Assembly: GCA_032622095.1 (NCBI GenBank)
Contig: CP136069.1
Location: forward strand, 34,572,194-34,636,193
Length of the DNA stretch: 64,000 nucleotides
Direction of reading: 5' to 3'
Source of the DNA: Siphonodentalium dalli
Lineage: Eukaryota; Mollusca; Scaphopoda; Gadilida; Siphonodentaliidae
Position 1 is the first letter of the stretch. Every line of letters starts with the position of its first letter. The notes beneath the pieces were generated by a model. It was given only the letters and a program-made list of their open reading frames with translations, was not told the origin of the DNA and ran no database searches. The position numbers and the translations under genes were made by a program. Below are positions 43,097 to 53,324 of this stretch, piece by piece.

Positions 43097-43299
43097 GTAA
43101 ATGTGTCTAATTACTTTGTTTATATTGAAATTGAGTTTATACATGTTGCATATGTTAAATTGACATGTTGAGAAACTATATGTATAGTGTGACAGTCACA
43201 ATAATATTTTTAATATTCAGGTTAAATTACAAAACTAATTTACATGAAGGGCAATTGATATTTAATATGCATCGGCGGCCAGTTTTTTGTAATGCTCTA

Positions 43300-43358
43300 G
43301 ATGGCCTGGCTGATTGCTTTAGTAGTTTGTTATCATTATGGTAGAATTGGGAATACTG
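43300..43358 (+). repeat. Split direct repeat B1
   Basis: 59 bp, GATGGCCTGGCTGATTGCTT ... GGGAATACTG, repeated at 43993-44051. It is joined directly to A2 through TG (43357-43358). Confidence 0.93.
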
Positions 43359-43564
43359 ATAACTTTCCCGCGTTTTCTTGTATTAGCGGGAAAGTATTGT
43401 ATTCACAGCTCGATGAATAATGTATGTTATGAGTAGGCGGAGTTTTCATTAAGCCAGCAGCCAATGAAAAGTTGTTATTGGAGAATTGATTTCGGCGGGA
43501 AATCAGTGGAGTGTAGTCACTTCTAGTCCTAACTTTGTTGGTTCAGCACACAAATTTTTATTTA
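43359..43564 (+). repeat. Split direct repeat A2
   Basis: 206 bp, essentially the same as A1. Near-identity of A1 and A2 suggests recent insertion. Confidence 0.93.
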
Positions 43565-43975
43565 ATTAACTTAATTAAAGTGTGCGATATTGCTCAATTT
43601 GGAGATAGTGAGTTTGAAAATTTTGGTTTTCAAACTTTGAAAATATTTGATTTTGTTTAAGAATTTTCATTGATCTCATTTTAAGATAGACAGACATGTC
43701 ACTGTTATACAAAATAGTTTAAAGTTCTTATCTTATGATATTCAGGTGTTCCTATATAAATATGGAACGTGTAGAGTAAGAAATTTTTCTGTGTAAAATT
43801 TCATTGAGAGTGTATTTCCGACACTAGCTGTGTCCATGCAGAGTGTTCGGATAACAGGTTTCCATCATGGTTTTCCCTAAAAGGGTTTTTATGGGTGGTT
43901 GTTCCTGGACCGCTGCACAGCATTGGTAGAGTAGGGTGTATAATGAATTCATGTATATGTACATGTCTTCGGAAC

Positions 43976-43981
43976 AATAAA
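43976..43981 (+). terminator. Poly(A) signal of the retroelement
   Basis: AATAAA, 12 bp before B2. It is placed to end a transcript that started in A1 and has read through B1-A2. Confidence 0.55.
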
Positions 43982-43992
43982 CGCTGACCGAC

Positions 43993-44051
43993 GATGGCCT
44001 GGCTGATTGCTTTAGTAGTTTGTTATCATTATGGTAGAATTGGGAATACTG
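43993..44051 (+). repeat. Split direct repeat B2 (right end of retroelement)
   Basis: Copy of B1. It ends AATACTG; the host sequence TGCATTGTTGGCAATAAGA resumes, matching L1. Confidence 0.93.
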
Positions 44052-44252
44052 TGCATTGTTGGCAATAAGAATATAAATCGTGAAAAACATTACTAAATGG
44101 TTCTCATGATTTATCTTTAGTCGAAAAGGTTTATTGTGCTGTATATATGCACCCCGTCAGTAAGCCATCCCTGAGCATATGTCCAGTTTTATGTTTTTGC
44201 TCCTAAAAAAAAAATCATGGGGTGGTGCTTGTAGATAAGCCAACCCCTATTT

Positions 44253-44933
44253 TTGTCCCTCGAAATCTTTATTTTCGGGGGGACTATAGAAACGGGCTCT
44301 GTCCGTCCATCCGTTGGTCTGTCACACTTTTGAGTACCTTCATGATGTAATCATCTCCTCCTACAGATTTCATCCCAGAGATTTCAAACTTCAGTATATT
44401 GTTGCCCATATATTGAAGATGTGCAACATGTATATAGATGACAGATTTTTTTTTTGGACGGAGTTATTAACCCTTATCGACTTAGAGAATTTCAACATTT
44501 AAACAAATTTTCAGTATGAGCGTACCTTCATGGTGTGATCAACTCCTCCTACAGTTTTGATCGTAGAGATTTGAAACTTCAGAGTATTGTTACCCACATA
44601 TTGGAGATGTGCAACATGTATATAGATGACGGAAAAATTATTATTTAACGGAGTTATTAACCCTTTTCGACTTGGAGAATTTCAACATTTAAACAAATTT
44701 TCAGTATGAGGGTACCTTCATGGTGTGATCAACTCCTCCTACAGTTTTGATCGTAGAGATTTGAAACTTCAGAGTATTGTTACCCACATATTGGAGATGT
44801 GCAACATGTATATAGATGACGGAAATTTTTTTATTTAACGGAGTTATTAACCCTTTTCGACTTAGAAAATTTCAACATTTTTAAAATTTCTTTAACAAAG
44901 CGGCATCGACTTGCCACGTTTTCGGGGGACACT
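44253..44933 (+). repeat. TGTCCC-ended insert with three ~189-bp tandem units
   Basis: Starts TTTTTGTCCCTCGAAATC and ends TTTTCGGGGGACACTATGG, as at 34797-35535. Three units start near 44334, 44522 and 44712 (GTACCTTCATG-TGT-ATCA, GATGTGCAACATGTATATAG). L1 has no insert here. Confidence 0.75.
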
Positions 44934-45775
44934 ATGGTCGGCTGACCATTTATTATAACTTAGAATGCAAGTACACATTGATGTCAGGTTAACTCTGAAT
45001 GAAGATGACAAAAATTAATGCACTAAAATATCATTACTCCAGTTAATTTCCATTGCAAAATCATTAATACTACCTGTGTTTCACTAAACCCTGTATTACA
45101 ATAATTAAGTTGATCTTTGTGTCTTATTTGAAATATTTGCTCTAACCTAATAAAACACAAAACAAATTCATTTCAGTAAATGAAATAATATACATCATGA
45201 TTCATATAAAACACGATATTATATTAACACAATGAATGCAAACTAAGATTTTCCCACTGGGAGTCCTGGAAGGTAAGCCCAGTTCCAAATGTTTGTGTCA
45301 AACAATTCATGCCCCCCTGTCTTTCCCCTGGGGCTTATTGATGGGTGTATACAGTAACTCAGAGTGACTTCAATCTCAACGTCTGGGCTATTTCCACTTT
45401 CACATGCAAATAATATTTCTGAGAGGAGCAAAGCGAAAATGGCCGAGTTGTTCAGATTGATAGCGACATCATATCTACCCAATTGTGTGTCCAATCTATT
45501 TGTTATACGAGCACACTCTGTAGGGGAGATAAGTTATTAAACAAACGCAAGAAGTGCGACAATTTATTGTTATCAATGTCATACAATGCTAATATGTTGC
45601 ACACCATTTTTTGCAGTTTGTTCTCACAGGTGTACCTATATAAACACAGCGTAAGGCATTTAGAAATCAGAGGCATTCAGTTGATGGCTACAAAGCATGC
45701 GGGGCCACACATGGTCCAATGTACTTGCAGGTCTATTGTTCATACTGCAATGTGCGCAAACTGTAGTATGTGACA

Positions 45776-45880
45776 CAGAAACCCTCAAATCCCTGTGGTT
45801 ACGGTACCGGTTCTTGCCCTGTTAGATTTGACAGGGCAAGAACCGGTACCGGTGATAACCACAGGGATTGAGGGTTTCTG
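45776..45880. repeat. 105-bp hairpin (CAGAAAC ends)
   Basis: CAGAAACCCTCAAATCCCTG ... GCCCTGT pairs with ACAGGGC ... CAGGGATTGAGGGTTTCTG around the loop TAGATTTG. Confidence 0.88.
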
Positions 45881-46145
45881 TTGATTCTGTGCAGTACATG
45901 AGAGATGCCAGTCATGCCTGTAGTGGTTCAGGAAGTCGTACCACCTGGAACTCTCTGGCTGCCGGTTGATAGCAATTGTTGTAACTGTCGATTAGATAGC
46001 CTTTTGATAGTTAGGTTTTTATATGCCTCTTTTAGCCTGTTTTATATTATAAGTGTGACGTATTATGTTTTGGTCTGTCCAGCCAGTTGTTGGTCTTTCG
46101 TATTTTGTTTCCAGATTGAACTAAATGGAATGGGAGGGGGGGTGG

Positions 46146-46265
46146 CAAGCCTTGAAATAGTGTGTCTGTCATTTGCAGAATGAGGTGAATTTAGTGATGC
46201 TATGTCGCACAGTGGGTTAGCAACACCCAATTCACCCTCTGGGGACCTCAATCTGCCTCATCTTC
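46146..46265. mobile_element. Hairpin element fragment, GCAGAATGAGG family
   Basis: CAAGCCTTGAAATAGTGTGT, then a core with the left arm shortened, and CCTCTGGGGACCTCAATCTG. Same position relative to the block as the copies at 24775 and 37157, so the element predates the segmental duplications. Confidence 0.7.
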
Positions 46266-46640
46266 TGGGAAGTATCTATAAGTTTCAAAATAACATTGTT
46301 TTGTTACACCTAACATAATGTTGAGATTCTTGAAGCAGTATTAAACTCAATTATATTGCTATTTGAGCCTTTTACTTATTCAGATCATGTACTGTTTATG
46401 GCAGTTATTCATTTCCACTCAATTTTAATACTTTCTGAGAAAGCTCTTCTCAAAATTTCTAAAACTCTGATTAAAGTCATCTTTTTGACATTTTTATTGT
46501 TATATAATATGCTTGATGTTATCTTCAGTTTGCATAGATCCCTTCCTGTGTTGTATTAGCTTAACAATTAAGTAGTTTTTGGTGTACATCTAAACCTCTT
46601 AATTCCTTTATTTTCTGGTAAATTGTTTTGAAACCCCGCA
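46266..46640. other. No gene seen
   Basis: AT-rich; the short ORF at 46356-46559 has no recognisable features. Confidence 0.4.
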
Positions 46641-46958
46641 AGATATTTGACAAGGTCCTTTCAAACAAAAATCACAACTTCTGATAAATTGGAGTACTCT
46701 AGTCATCATCAACATGAATTGGTCTCTTCAGTCATTATCTAGTAATAGGTAACTAATCATGTGTTATCATCAGCCATTGTATGAACATGTCAGCTGTCCT
46801 TTGATAATTCTGGGCAACAAAGTGTGAATTAGGTCCATGTTGCTCAATGGCCTGCCCCCAGCATGTGTTTGGCTTTGCATTGATAACAACATTTGTTGAC
46901 CATAGAGATTAAACATCAGACTGTTGTGTGGGAGTTACAAGTTCACTTGTTATAGCTA
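46641..46958 (+). repeat. Segmental block L2, paralogue of 27.0 kb
   Basis: TCACAACTTCTGATAAATTG to GTGTGGGAGTTACAAG matches 27040-27318. Confidence 0.82.
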
Positions 46959-47094
46959 CAGTAATGCCCTAAATAATCGACTCCTTATTGAGAGCTTTCC
47001 GATGAATGGCAACAAGACATATTTCCGACTAAATCCTGAAAAATTACCCATAATTCTGCTGTGGTTAAGGAGTCAATTATTTAGGGCATTACTG
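46959..47094. mobile_element. Palindromic MITE, left arm deleted; paired with an empty site
   Basis: Ends CAGTAATGCCCTAAATAATC / TTTAGGGCATTACTG between TA dinucleotides. The paralogue at 27311-27330 reads TTAGCTACCTGAATATT with a single TA and no insert. Confidence 0.88.
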
Positions 47095-47275
47095 TATTTG
47101 CATATTTTGTGGCAAAATGGGTGAGGTTCAGGGACGCCAGAGAAGGGGGGGGGGCACTTGCCATTGCCCTGGCTAAGGGGACTCCAGTGGGTACCCGAAA
47201 AGTGCCATCCTAACTCTTAAACTGGCTTGCCTCCTTTGCCCTTTGGTGCTTCCGGCGTCCATGTTGAGGTTACGG

Positions 47276-47650
47276 ATGGCTGGTTACTACGAATCAGGTG
47301 GCTAGTTACTATGAAACGGGCGGCTGGTTACTATGAATCGGGTGGCTGGTTACTATGAATCGGGCAGCTGGTTACTACAAATTGGGTGGCTGGTTACTAT
47401 GAACTGGGCGACTGGTTACTATGAATTGGGCCGGTGGTTACTTACTACGAATCGGGCCGCTGGTTACTACGAATTGTGTGGCTGGTTACTACGAATCGGG
47501 CCACTGGTTACTACGAATTAGGTGGCTGCATGGTTACTATGAATCGGGCCGGTGGTTACTTACTACGAATCGGGCAGCTGGTTACTACAAATTGGGCAGC
47601 TGGTTACTACGAATCAGGCGGCTGGTTACTACGAATCGGGCAGCTGGTTC
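47276..47650 (+). repeat. 22-bp minisatellite, ~17 units, diverged
   Basis: The unit is GGCTGGTTACTATGAATCGG plus GC, with frequent CTACGAAT, AATTGGG and CAGCTGG variants and two longer units (GGTGGTTACTTACTACG). Sister of 27361-27592. ORFs such as 47421-47702 merely read through the array. Confidence 0.9.
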
Positions 47651-47664
47651 GATTGGGGCAAGGA

Positions 47665-47835
47665 CCAGTCTAATGCGTGAAATTTGGCAACAACAGTCTT
47701 AGGTTTCTACTTCATATGCAAAAACCTGACCCCTCCAGCCATATTATTTAGAAGGTCATTTGACCAGAACCACTTTTAGAGGGAATTGTGGATGTTGGGA
47801 GATTTAAACCGTCATTCACTTTATACATTACTGTA
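47665..47835 (+). repeat. Copy of 37.33-kb segment
   Basis: GACCAGTCTAATGCGTGAAA ... CGTCATTCACTTTATACATT matches 37330-37497. Confidence 0.75.
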
Positions 47836-48048
47836 CAGTAATACCCTAAATAATCAACTCCTTAACCACAGCAGAATTATGGGTAACTTTTCAGGATTTA
47901 GTTGGAAATATGCCTTGTTGCCATTCATTGGAAAGCTCTATGTGAGAACTTTCCGATGAATGGCAACAAGCAATATTTCCGACTAAATCCTGAAAAGTTA
48001 CCCATAATTCTGCTGTGGTTAAGGAGTCGATTATTTAGTGCATTACTG
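47836..48048. mobile_element. Palindromic MITE, full length; paired with an empty site
   Basis: 213 bp, ends CAGTAATACCCTAAATAATC / TTTAGTGCATTACTG, TA on both sides. L3 has TACATTACTGTACTCTC with one TA at 37496-37497. Confidence 0.88.
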
Positions 48049-48063
48049 TACTCACTTCAAAAA

Positions 48064-48483
48064 CATGCCTTGAAATATTGTGTCTGTCATTTTCAGAATG
48101 AGGTCCCCAGAGGGTGTATTTAGTGATGATATCCCTCAGGGTGGGCTGGCATAACCAAAGTCACCCTCTGGGGACCTCATTCTGCTGAAGCCTCGGCTGC
48201 TATTGGAGATCTAGGATCAAATTGAAGTTCCCCAGTTGAAGTTGGTGATGTTCACCCATTAGTCACCTCGATTATGTATATTATATTCTGTAAATTAGGG
48301 AATATAGAAACTGAACAGAAGGGAAAAAGTCACTAAAACAATGTTATTTGACTAGAAGAATAGGCCTAAGCAGAATAAATTTAGTGATGCTACTTTAGCC
48401 CACTGTATGGATAGTGTCACTAAATTCACCCTCTGCATGGGGCCTCATTCTGCAAATGACTGACACTCCATATATCATGGCTT
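48064..48483. mobile_element. Hairpin element, GCAGAATGAGG family, long form
   Basis: CATGCCTTGAAATATTGTGT ... TATATCATGGCTT. Core 1 at 48095-48185, core 2 at 48370-48455 (worn). Inserted just left of a third copy of the retroelement target. Confidence 0.75.
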
Positions 48484-48610
48484 CTTCGAAAACAAGAGAA
48501 AAATGTGCATTATATTGGCAGTGTGAATATAAATCATGAAACTGAAACATTACTGAATGCATGGTTCTCACAATTTATCTTTAGAGGAAAAAGTTTATTG
48601 TAATTTTAAA
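48484..48610 (+). repeat. Second empty copy of the retroelement target
   Basis: TTCGAAAACAAGAGAAAAAT then GTGCATTATATTGGCAG, TG at 48504-48505. Matches both flanks of the retroelement without the element. Confidence 0.82.
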
Positions 48611-48639
48611 AAAGATTTCACACCTAATGTTAAGATCAG

Positions 48640-48900
48640 ATGAAAATGCAACTTGCATCACGTGCAGTTCATGGTCATTGTTAATGTATTCAGCTGCCGT
48701 TTGATAAATCTAGGCAACAATGTGTGAATTAGGTCCATGTTGCTCAATGCCCCCAGCATGTGAGTGGCTTAATTAGCTTTGATAACAGCATTTGTTGACC
48801 AAAGAGATTAAATGGTAGACAGTTGTGTGGGTGTTACATGGTTTACCTTTGTTAGCTTTTCCTGTGTATTAAGAGAACCTCAATTTTTTCTTTGGATTTA
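48640..48900 (+). repeat. Partial copy of the 27.1-kb block
   Basis: TGTGTGAATTAGGTCCATGT, AGCATTTGTTGACC-AAGAGA and GTTGTGTGGGTGTTACATG. Another fragment follows at 49205-49300. Confidence 0.65.
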
Positions 48901-48932
48901 ATTTTTGCAATATTCATCATATTTTGTAGCTA

Positions 48933-49146
48933 CATGTAATGCCCTAATTAATCGACTCCTTAACCACAGCAGAATTATGGCTAACTTTTCAGGATTTAGT
49001 CAGAAATATGGCTTGTTGCCATTCATCGGAAAGCTCTCGGGGAGAGCTTTCCAATGAAAGGTAACAAGCCATATTTCCGACTATATCCTGAAAAGTTACC
49101 CATAATACTTCTGTGGTTAAGGAGTCGATTAATTAGGCCATTACTG
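48933..49146. mobile_element. Palindromic MITE, full length
   Basis: Ends CATGTAATGCCCTAATTAATC / AATTAGGCCATTACTG with TA flanks; tip CTCTCGGGGAGAGC. Confidence 0.85.
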
Positions 49147-49541
49147 TATGCATGCACTGCTGAATGGAGCTATTGGCAAAATTATTCCCAACATAAAATG
49201 TCCTCAAACATCTTAGCATTTGTTGACCAAAGAGATTAAACAGCAGACAGTTAGTGTGGGCGTTACATGTTTTCATGTGTTAGCTACCTGTGTATTAAGA
49301 GGAGGTCATGTGATTATTAAAGTGAGACAATGTTTCCGATCTGAATTTGAAGCATAGACTAATTTTTTGTTTGGATTATAGGTGGATTCTGATGGTGACC
49401 AACACATTCAGTAACTTTAATATTCCATGCTGAGGAAAGCATCTCTAGAAGAAGAAATCTGATTGGTCCCGAACTTCTTCACAGACCTGTGGTATGTAAT
49501 AGCCGTGGGCGTATGACTAAGCAAGAGGCAATGCCTAGGTA

Positions 49542-49689
49542 CAGTAAAGCCCTAAATAATCGACTCCTTAACCACAGCAGAACTAAGAGCTTTCCGATGA
49601 TTGGCAACAAGCCATATTTCCAACTAAATCCAGAAAAATTACCCATAATTCTGCTATGGTTAACGAGTCGATTATTTAGGGCATTACTG
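49542..49689. mobile_element. Palindromic MITE, left arm partly deleted
   Basis: Ends CAGTAAAGCCCTAAATAATC / TTTAGGGCATTACTG; TA flanks. Confidence 0.83.
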
Positions 49690-49752
49690 TAGGTAAAAGC
49701 AAAGGCAAAATCAGTTCATTGTGTTACTAAAATTTCATTGTACTAGTATTAA

Positions 49753-50147
49753 CCCTTTGCCCAACAAACCGGCCAAAACCGGCCAAATAAAGATTCAACA
49801 GCCTAAAATATCTTCGGTCTGTCTCAATAGAACCATACAAATATGGATATCATTGGAACCGGCTCCTTGACCACATTGTGATAGTTACAGTTATGCCCTG
49901 TGCCAATGCATTCTCTTATATATGCGAGTCGACCATAGGTCGCCTCGCATATATAAGAGAATGCATTGGCCTAAAAAAAATCTTTTTTTTAAAACTTTTT
50001 ACCATTTTTTCTTACATTCTTTAACAATTTTATAATTTTTAATATGTGTTAAGCCAATGCATTCTCTTATATATGCGAGGCGACCTATGGTCGACTCGCA
50101 TATATAAGAGAATGCATTGGCAAAGGGCCCTTCTGTTGGGTAAAGGG
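49753..50147. mobile_element. piggyBac-type MITE, CCCAACA ends, two hairpins
   Basis: TTAA at 49749-49752 and 50148-50151. CCCTTTGCCCAACA ... TGTTGGGTAAAGGG. Hairpins at 49902-49970 and 50053-50121. Very close to the copy at 23378, including ACCGGCCAAA and ATATGGATATCATTGGAACC. Confidence 0.9.
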
Positions 50148-50151
50148 TTAA

Positions 50152-50300
50152 TTGAGAAATGACTTGCAGATCGATTGGGGTCATTGGATTTTGACTGTCA
50201 GAGAAATAATACAAAATATGTGAATTCGATTCACACACTTTATTTCATTACTCGGTCAAAACCAATGACCCCAATCTATCTGCAAGTCATTCCTCAGTCT
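50152..50300. repeat. Foldback, GATTGGGGTCATTGG arms
   Basis: GAAATGACTTGCAGATCGAT and GGGGTCATTGG pair with CCAATGACCCC and TGCAAGTCATTCCTC. Related to 21885-21960. Confidence 0.75.
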
Positions 50301-50640
50301 ATGTAAACATACACTCAGATTCATACTGATACACTATTTTTTATATGTGTGTATGTAGTTTACTCCAGACTGGTCATTCCTTATAATCATATAATACCAG
50401 TACATTTTAATAGAATATTAATAAATTGAACAACTTTTCAAAACTACCAAAACAATTATAAGTAACAGTCTCCCTATAACAACACGCAGCGAGCGCGTTC
50501 ACATGATCGGCCTGAAGTGTCAAATTCAGTTATTGGTTTGGGAACATCGGAAACATTCCATGTAAACCGCGTATGGCAAAATATACTGATTCCTACGGGC
50601 TTTAGATCATGCCATGAATCTCTCCTCGTAGCTACGGATG
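50301..50640 (-). repeat. Inverted copy of the 21.5-21.9 kb region
   Basis: TAAGTAACAGTCTCCC, AACACGCAGCGAGCG and CATGATCGGC are the complement of 21715-21800. Confidence 0.55.
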
Positions 50641-51096
50641 CAGGCCTGAGAATAAGGTGCCTGTCATTTGAAGAATGAGGTCCCCAGAGTGTGAATTTAG
50701 TGACGCTATCTCACATACCAGGCTAGCATCACTAAATTCACCCTCTGGGGACCTCATTCTGCTTAGGCCTCATCTTCTCTGGAAAATTTCTTTATTATCA
50801 AATTTATATAGAAACTTCTTCACATAGATTCTATTTTTTTAGTTTAGTTTCTCTATATCCCCAAATTGGCAGACAACACATTGCATAATCGAGGTTCCCA
50901 ATGGGTGTACATCACAATATTCACCATTTGGGAACTTCAATCTGAGTCTATGTCTCCCATAGCAGATGAGGCCATACAGAATGAGGTCCCAAGAGGGTGA
51001 ATTTGGTGATGCTAGCCCACTGTGCAAGATAGCATCACTAAATTCACCCTCTGGGGACCTCATTCTGCAAATGACAGGCACACTAAACTCAGACTT
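50641..51096. mobile_element. Hairpin element, GCAGAATGAGG family, full long form
   Basis: Two core palindromes (50671-50762 and 50976-51068) flank an internal palindromic block with GGAAAATTTCTTTATTATCA, CACATAGATTCTATTTTTT and CATTGCATAATCGAGGTTCC. Right end CACTAAACTCAGACTTG. Confidence 0.82.
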
Positions 51097-51233
51097 GTAT
51101 GGGCGTAGCTATAGTAGAGATTCATGACATGATCTATATTGGGCTCTATTTGTGTGAATTTATTATTTATAAAATATACAACTTCTTTAGCCAAAATGAC
51201 TTCTTTTCACTCTTCTTTACATGCAGTAATGTC

Positions 51234-51390
51234 CTAAATAATCGACCCCTTAACCACAGCAGAATTATGGGTAACTTTTCAGGATTTAGTCGGAAATATG
51301 GCTTGTTGCCATTCATATTTCCTACTAAATCCTGAAAAGTTACCCATAATTCTGCTGTTGTTAAGGAGTCGATTATTTAGAGCTTTACTG
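51234..51390. mobile_element. Palindromic MITE, tip deleted
   Basis: CAGTAATGTCCTAAATAATC ... TTTAGAGCTTTACTG; the arms meet at CCATTCATATTTCC. Confidence 0.82.
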
Positions 51391-51488
51391 TATATTGTCC
51401 TAAAATAGCATCCATGGAACTGTAGTATTAACTATAAGAACACTGTTTGGGAGAATGTTGGGGAATTGCGCTTATATGTTGAGTAGTA

Positions 51489-51597
51489 CAGTAATGCTCG
51501 AAGTAATCGACTTCTTAACCACAGCAGAATTATGGGTAACTTTTCAGGATTTAGTCGGAAATATGGCTTGTTGCCATTCATCGGAAAGCTCTCGGGG
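51489..51597 (+). mobile_element. Palindromic MITE, left arm only
   Basis: CAGTAATGCTCGAAGTAATC through GGAAAGCTCTCGGGG. The right arm is gone, so it cannot fold. Confidence 0.78.
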
Positions 51598-51599
51598 AT

Positions 51600-52490
51600 T
51601 ATTATTGATTTGAAATGGCACTATTGTTGCCAAATTGCCCAGGTGAAATCAGTTATTGCCTGGGCCAAATATTTTCTTGTAGTCTTTTCCTCAATTCCCA
51701 GGGGTGTATATAATATTGGCTAAACAATTGTTTGGGGAAATGAAAGCATATGGTAATTATTCCAGACTCTGCAGATATCTTGAATAAGTATGGCGGGTAT
51801 ACTGGATTGACCTCGTCTGTCCGGACGTTTATTCATTCTTGTTTCCGTCCGTCCATTCCATCCATCTGGGCAGATATTTCAAACACCGGTTGTCAGATCT
51901 GAATGAAATTTAGTTTGGATGTTCACTACTATGAGGGCATTCAATGGAGTTATTTTTTCCCCCCGAATTTTCCGTTCTTGTTCAGACAGGTTTTTTTTGC
52001 TATGAGCTTATATCTAGTTCTAATTTATGTGAGGTATATTAATTCCTTTCATTTGTGGACTGAAATGTGAATGAAAAAGTGTATGGTTTTCATCTTGAGG
52101 AAACATTGGGATATATATGTCCCAAGTGAAAGAGGGTAAGACACCAGCACTCATAATAAACTTATCAGAAGCCATATAGTTTTATCAATGTATACAACAG
52201 TTAAATATTTCGTGATAGTCCAGGCTTTTAATACTTGGCATTTTGTGAAGCCCAGAAAGGCCCCTCCCCCATCTGTGGGTAACAGATGTGATGCTGTTAC
52301 CAACACACCCAAAGTGTGGAAGGCAAGGACCAGTGCTTCTTCCTATCCCCCAGCCTGCTCCCACCACACCTCTGTGTACTAATCAGGGGCGACGGGGTAA
52401 GGGAGCATGCAGGGACTCTAGCTGCCCTCCTTGCCCTCGACTGAACCAGTGCAAATCCAGAATATATATAGGGAAAAGTGCAAGGCTGGA
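51600..52490. other. No gene; GTCTGTCCGG repeat relic at 51790-52000
   Basis: GGCGGGTATACTGGATTGAC is a relative of 25870. ORFs near 52185-52518 overlap on both strands and have no recognisable domain. Confidence 0.4.
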
Positions 52491-52499
52491 TATTGTATG

Positions 52500-52640
52500 T
52501 CTGAATTGCGCAGAATGAGGTCCCTAGGTGATTTAGTGATGCTACCTTGCACTGCAGGCTAGCATCACCACATTCAGCCTCTGGCAGAATGAGGCCCCAG
52601 AGGGTGAATTAAGTGATGCTACCCTGCACAGCCCTTTTGA
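52500..52640. mobile_element. Hairpin element fragments, GCAGAATGAGG family
   Basis: GCAGAATGAGGTCCCTAGG ... GCATCACCACATTCAGCCTC, then a second start GCAGAATGAGGCCCCAGAGG cut short. Confidence 0.6.
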
Positions 52641-52679
52641 CATTTGTTCCCCCCTTGCCCTTCACTGTTACCGCCACCC

Positions 52680-53324
52680 CTGAGATATTACAGTGGCTTT
52701 TCTTAATGACTGGACCCATTTGTGACCCATATAGTAGTAGTAGTTCTGTAATAGCACGACCTACTTCACCATAGAAATGCAAATGAACTCAAATTGAATT
52801 AAAATTGCCTGGCTGTCTCAGTACTAAACGCAGCCCATACATTACATGACACACTTTATATACCTGTGTCAACAGATGAGCGATTTTCTCACAAATCTTA
52901 TTTACCTTCGCAGTTCAGGAAGTGTTGTCGGCATTTTTCATCCGCAGTGTTAAGTGAGGACAAACGAGAATTTTCACAGGACATTTATTTTTAGTTTCAA
53001 CTGGTTTCAACTGAAGGAATTCGAGTTTATATCCATTAAGGTTCCTTCCTGTAAAATTTCTTCACAGATTTGTTGTTCAAAGGATTTTTCACTGCAGCTA
53101 CCTAATTGACAATTTCAATTTGTGACAATCTATTAGTTCTTCGATCCATCGCAGCTATTGCATATAGGATTGCGTGTGAGTTTATATCGAGTCAGTAGTG
53201 CGATTGTGTCACTGCTATCATTAACTCCCACAAGCAAACTGTGTATTGTGATCTGTAATTATACCGACAGTCTCTCTTCTTATGTTTGACTGTAGCTGAC
53301 TTGATTTTTTTTATCGTTTGACAG
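52680..53324 (+). other. Non-repeated island upstream of a possible exon
   Basis: No match to window repeats. It may contain a 5' UTR, intron or enhancer of a host gene; no ORF of note. Confidence 0.3.

Larger units (their letters stand above)
38216..44051 (+). mobile_element. DIRS/PAT-like tyrosine-recombinase retroelement, nearly complete
   Basis: Order: A1 (206 bp), gag, RT/RNase H, tyrosine recombinase, B1 (59 bp), A2 (206 bp), a 428-bp spacer with AATAAA, B2 (59 bp). Split direct repeats plus a tyrosine recombinase in place of an integrase and protease define the PAT/Ngaro side of the DIRS order. No hydrolase (Ngaro) or methyltransferase domain is visible. Comparison with empty sites at 23075 and 48504 shows no target duplication. 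It carries one in-frame stop and one frameshift. Confidence 0.92.
44052..46145 (+). repeat. Segmental block L2, right of the retroelement
   Basis: Aligns with L1 23077-24770 in order. It lacks the piggyBac-type MITE (single TTAA at 45064-45067) and has an extra TGTCCC-ended insert (44253-44933) and a hairpin (45776-45880). Confidence 0.85.

Noticed and set aside
38216-44051. DIRS1-type classification with inverted ends, or Ngaro with a hydrolase
   Set aside because: The ends are direct split repeats, not inverted, and no hydrolase or methyltransferase domain is visible.
47333-47702. ORFs with repeated GYYESG-like residues
   Set aside because: Frames through a 22-bp minisatellite; period 22 is not a multiple of 3 and all three frames are partly open.
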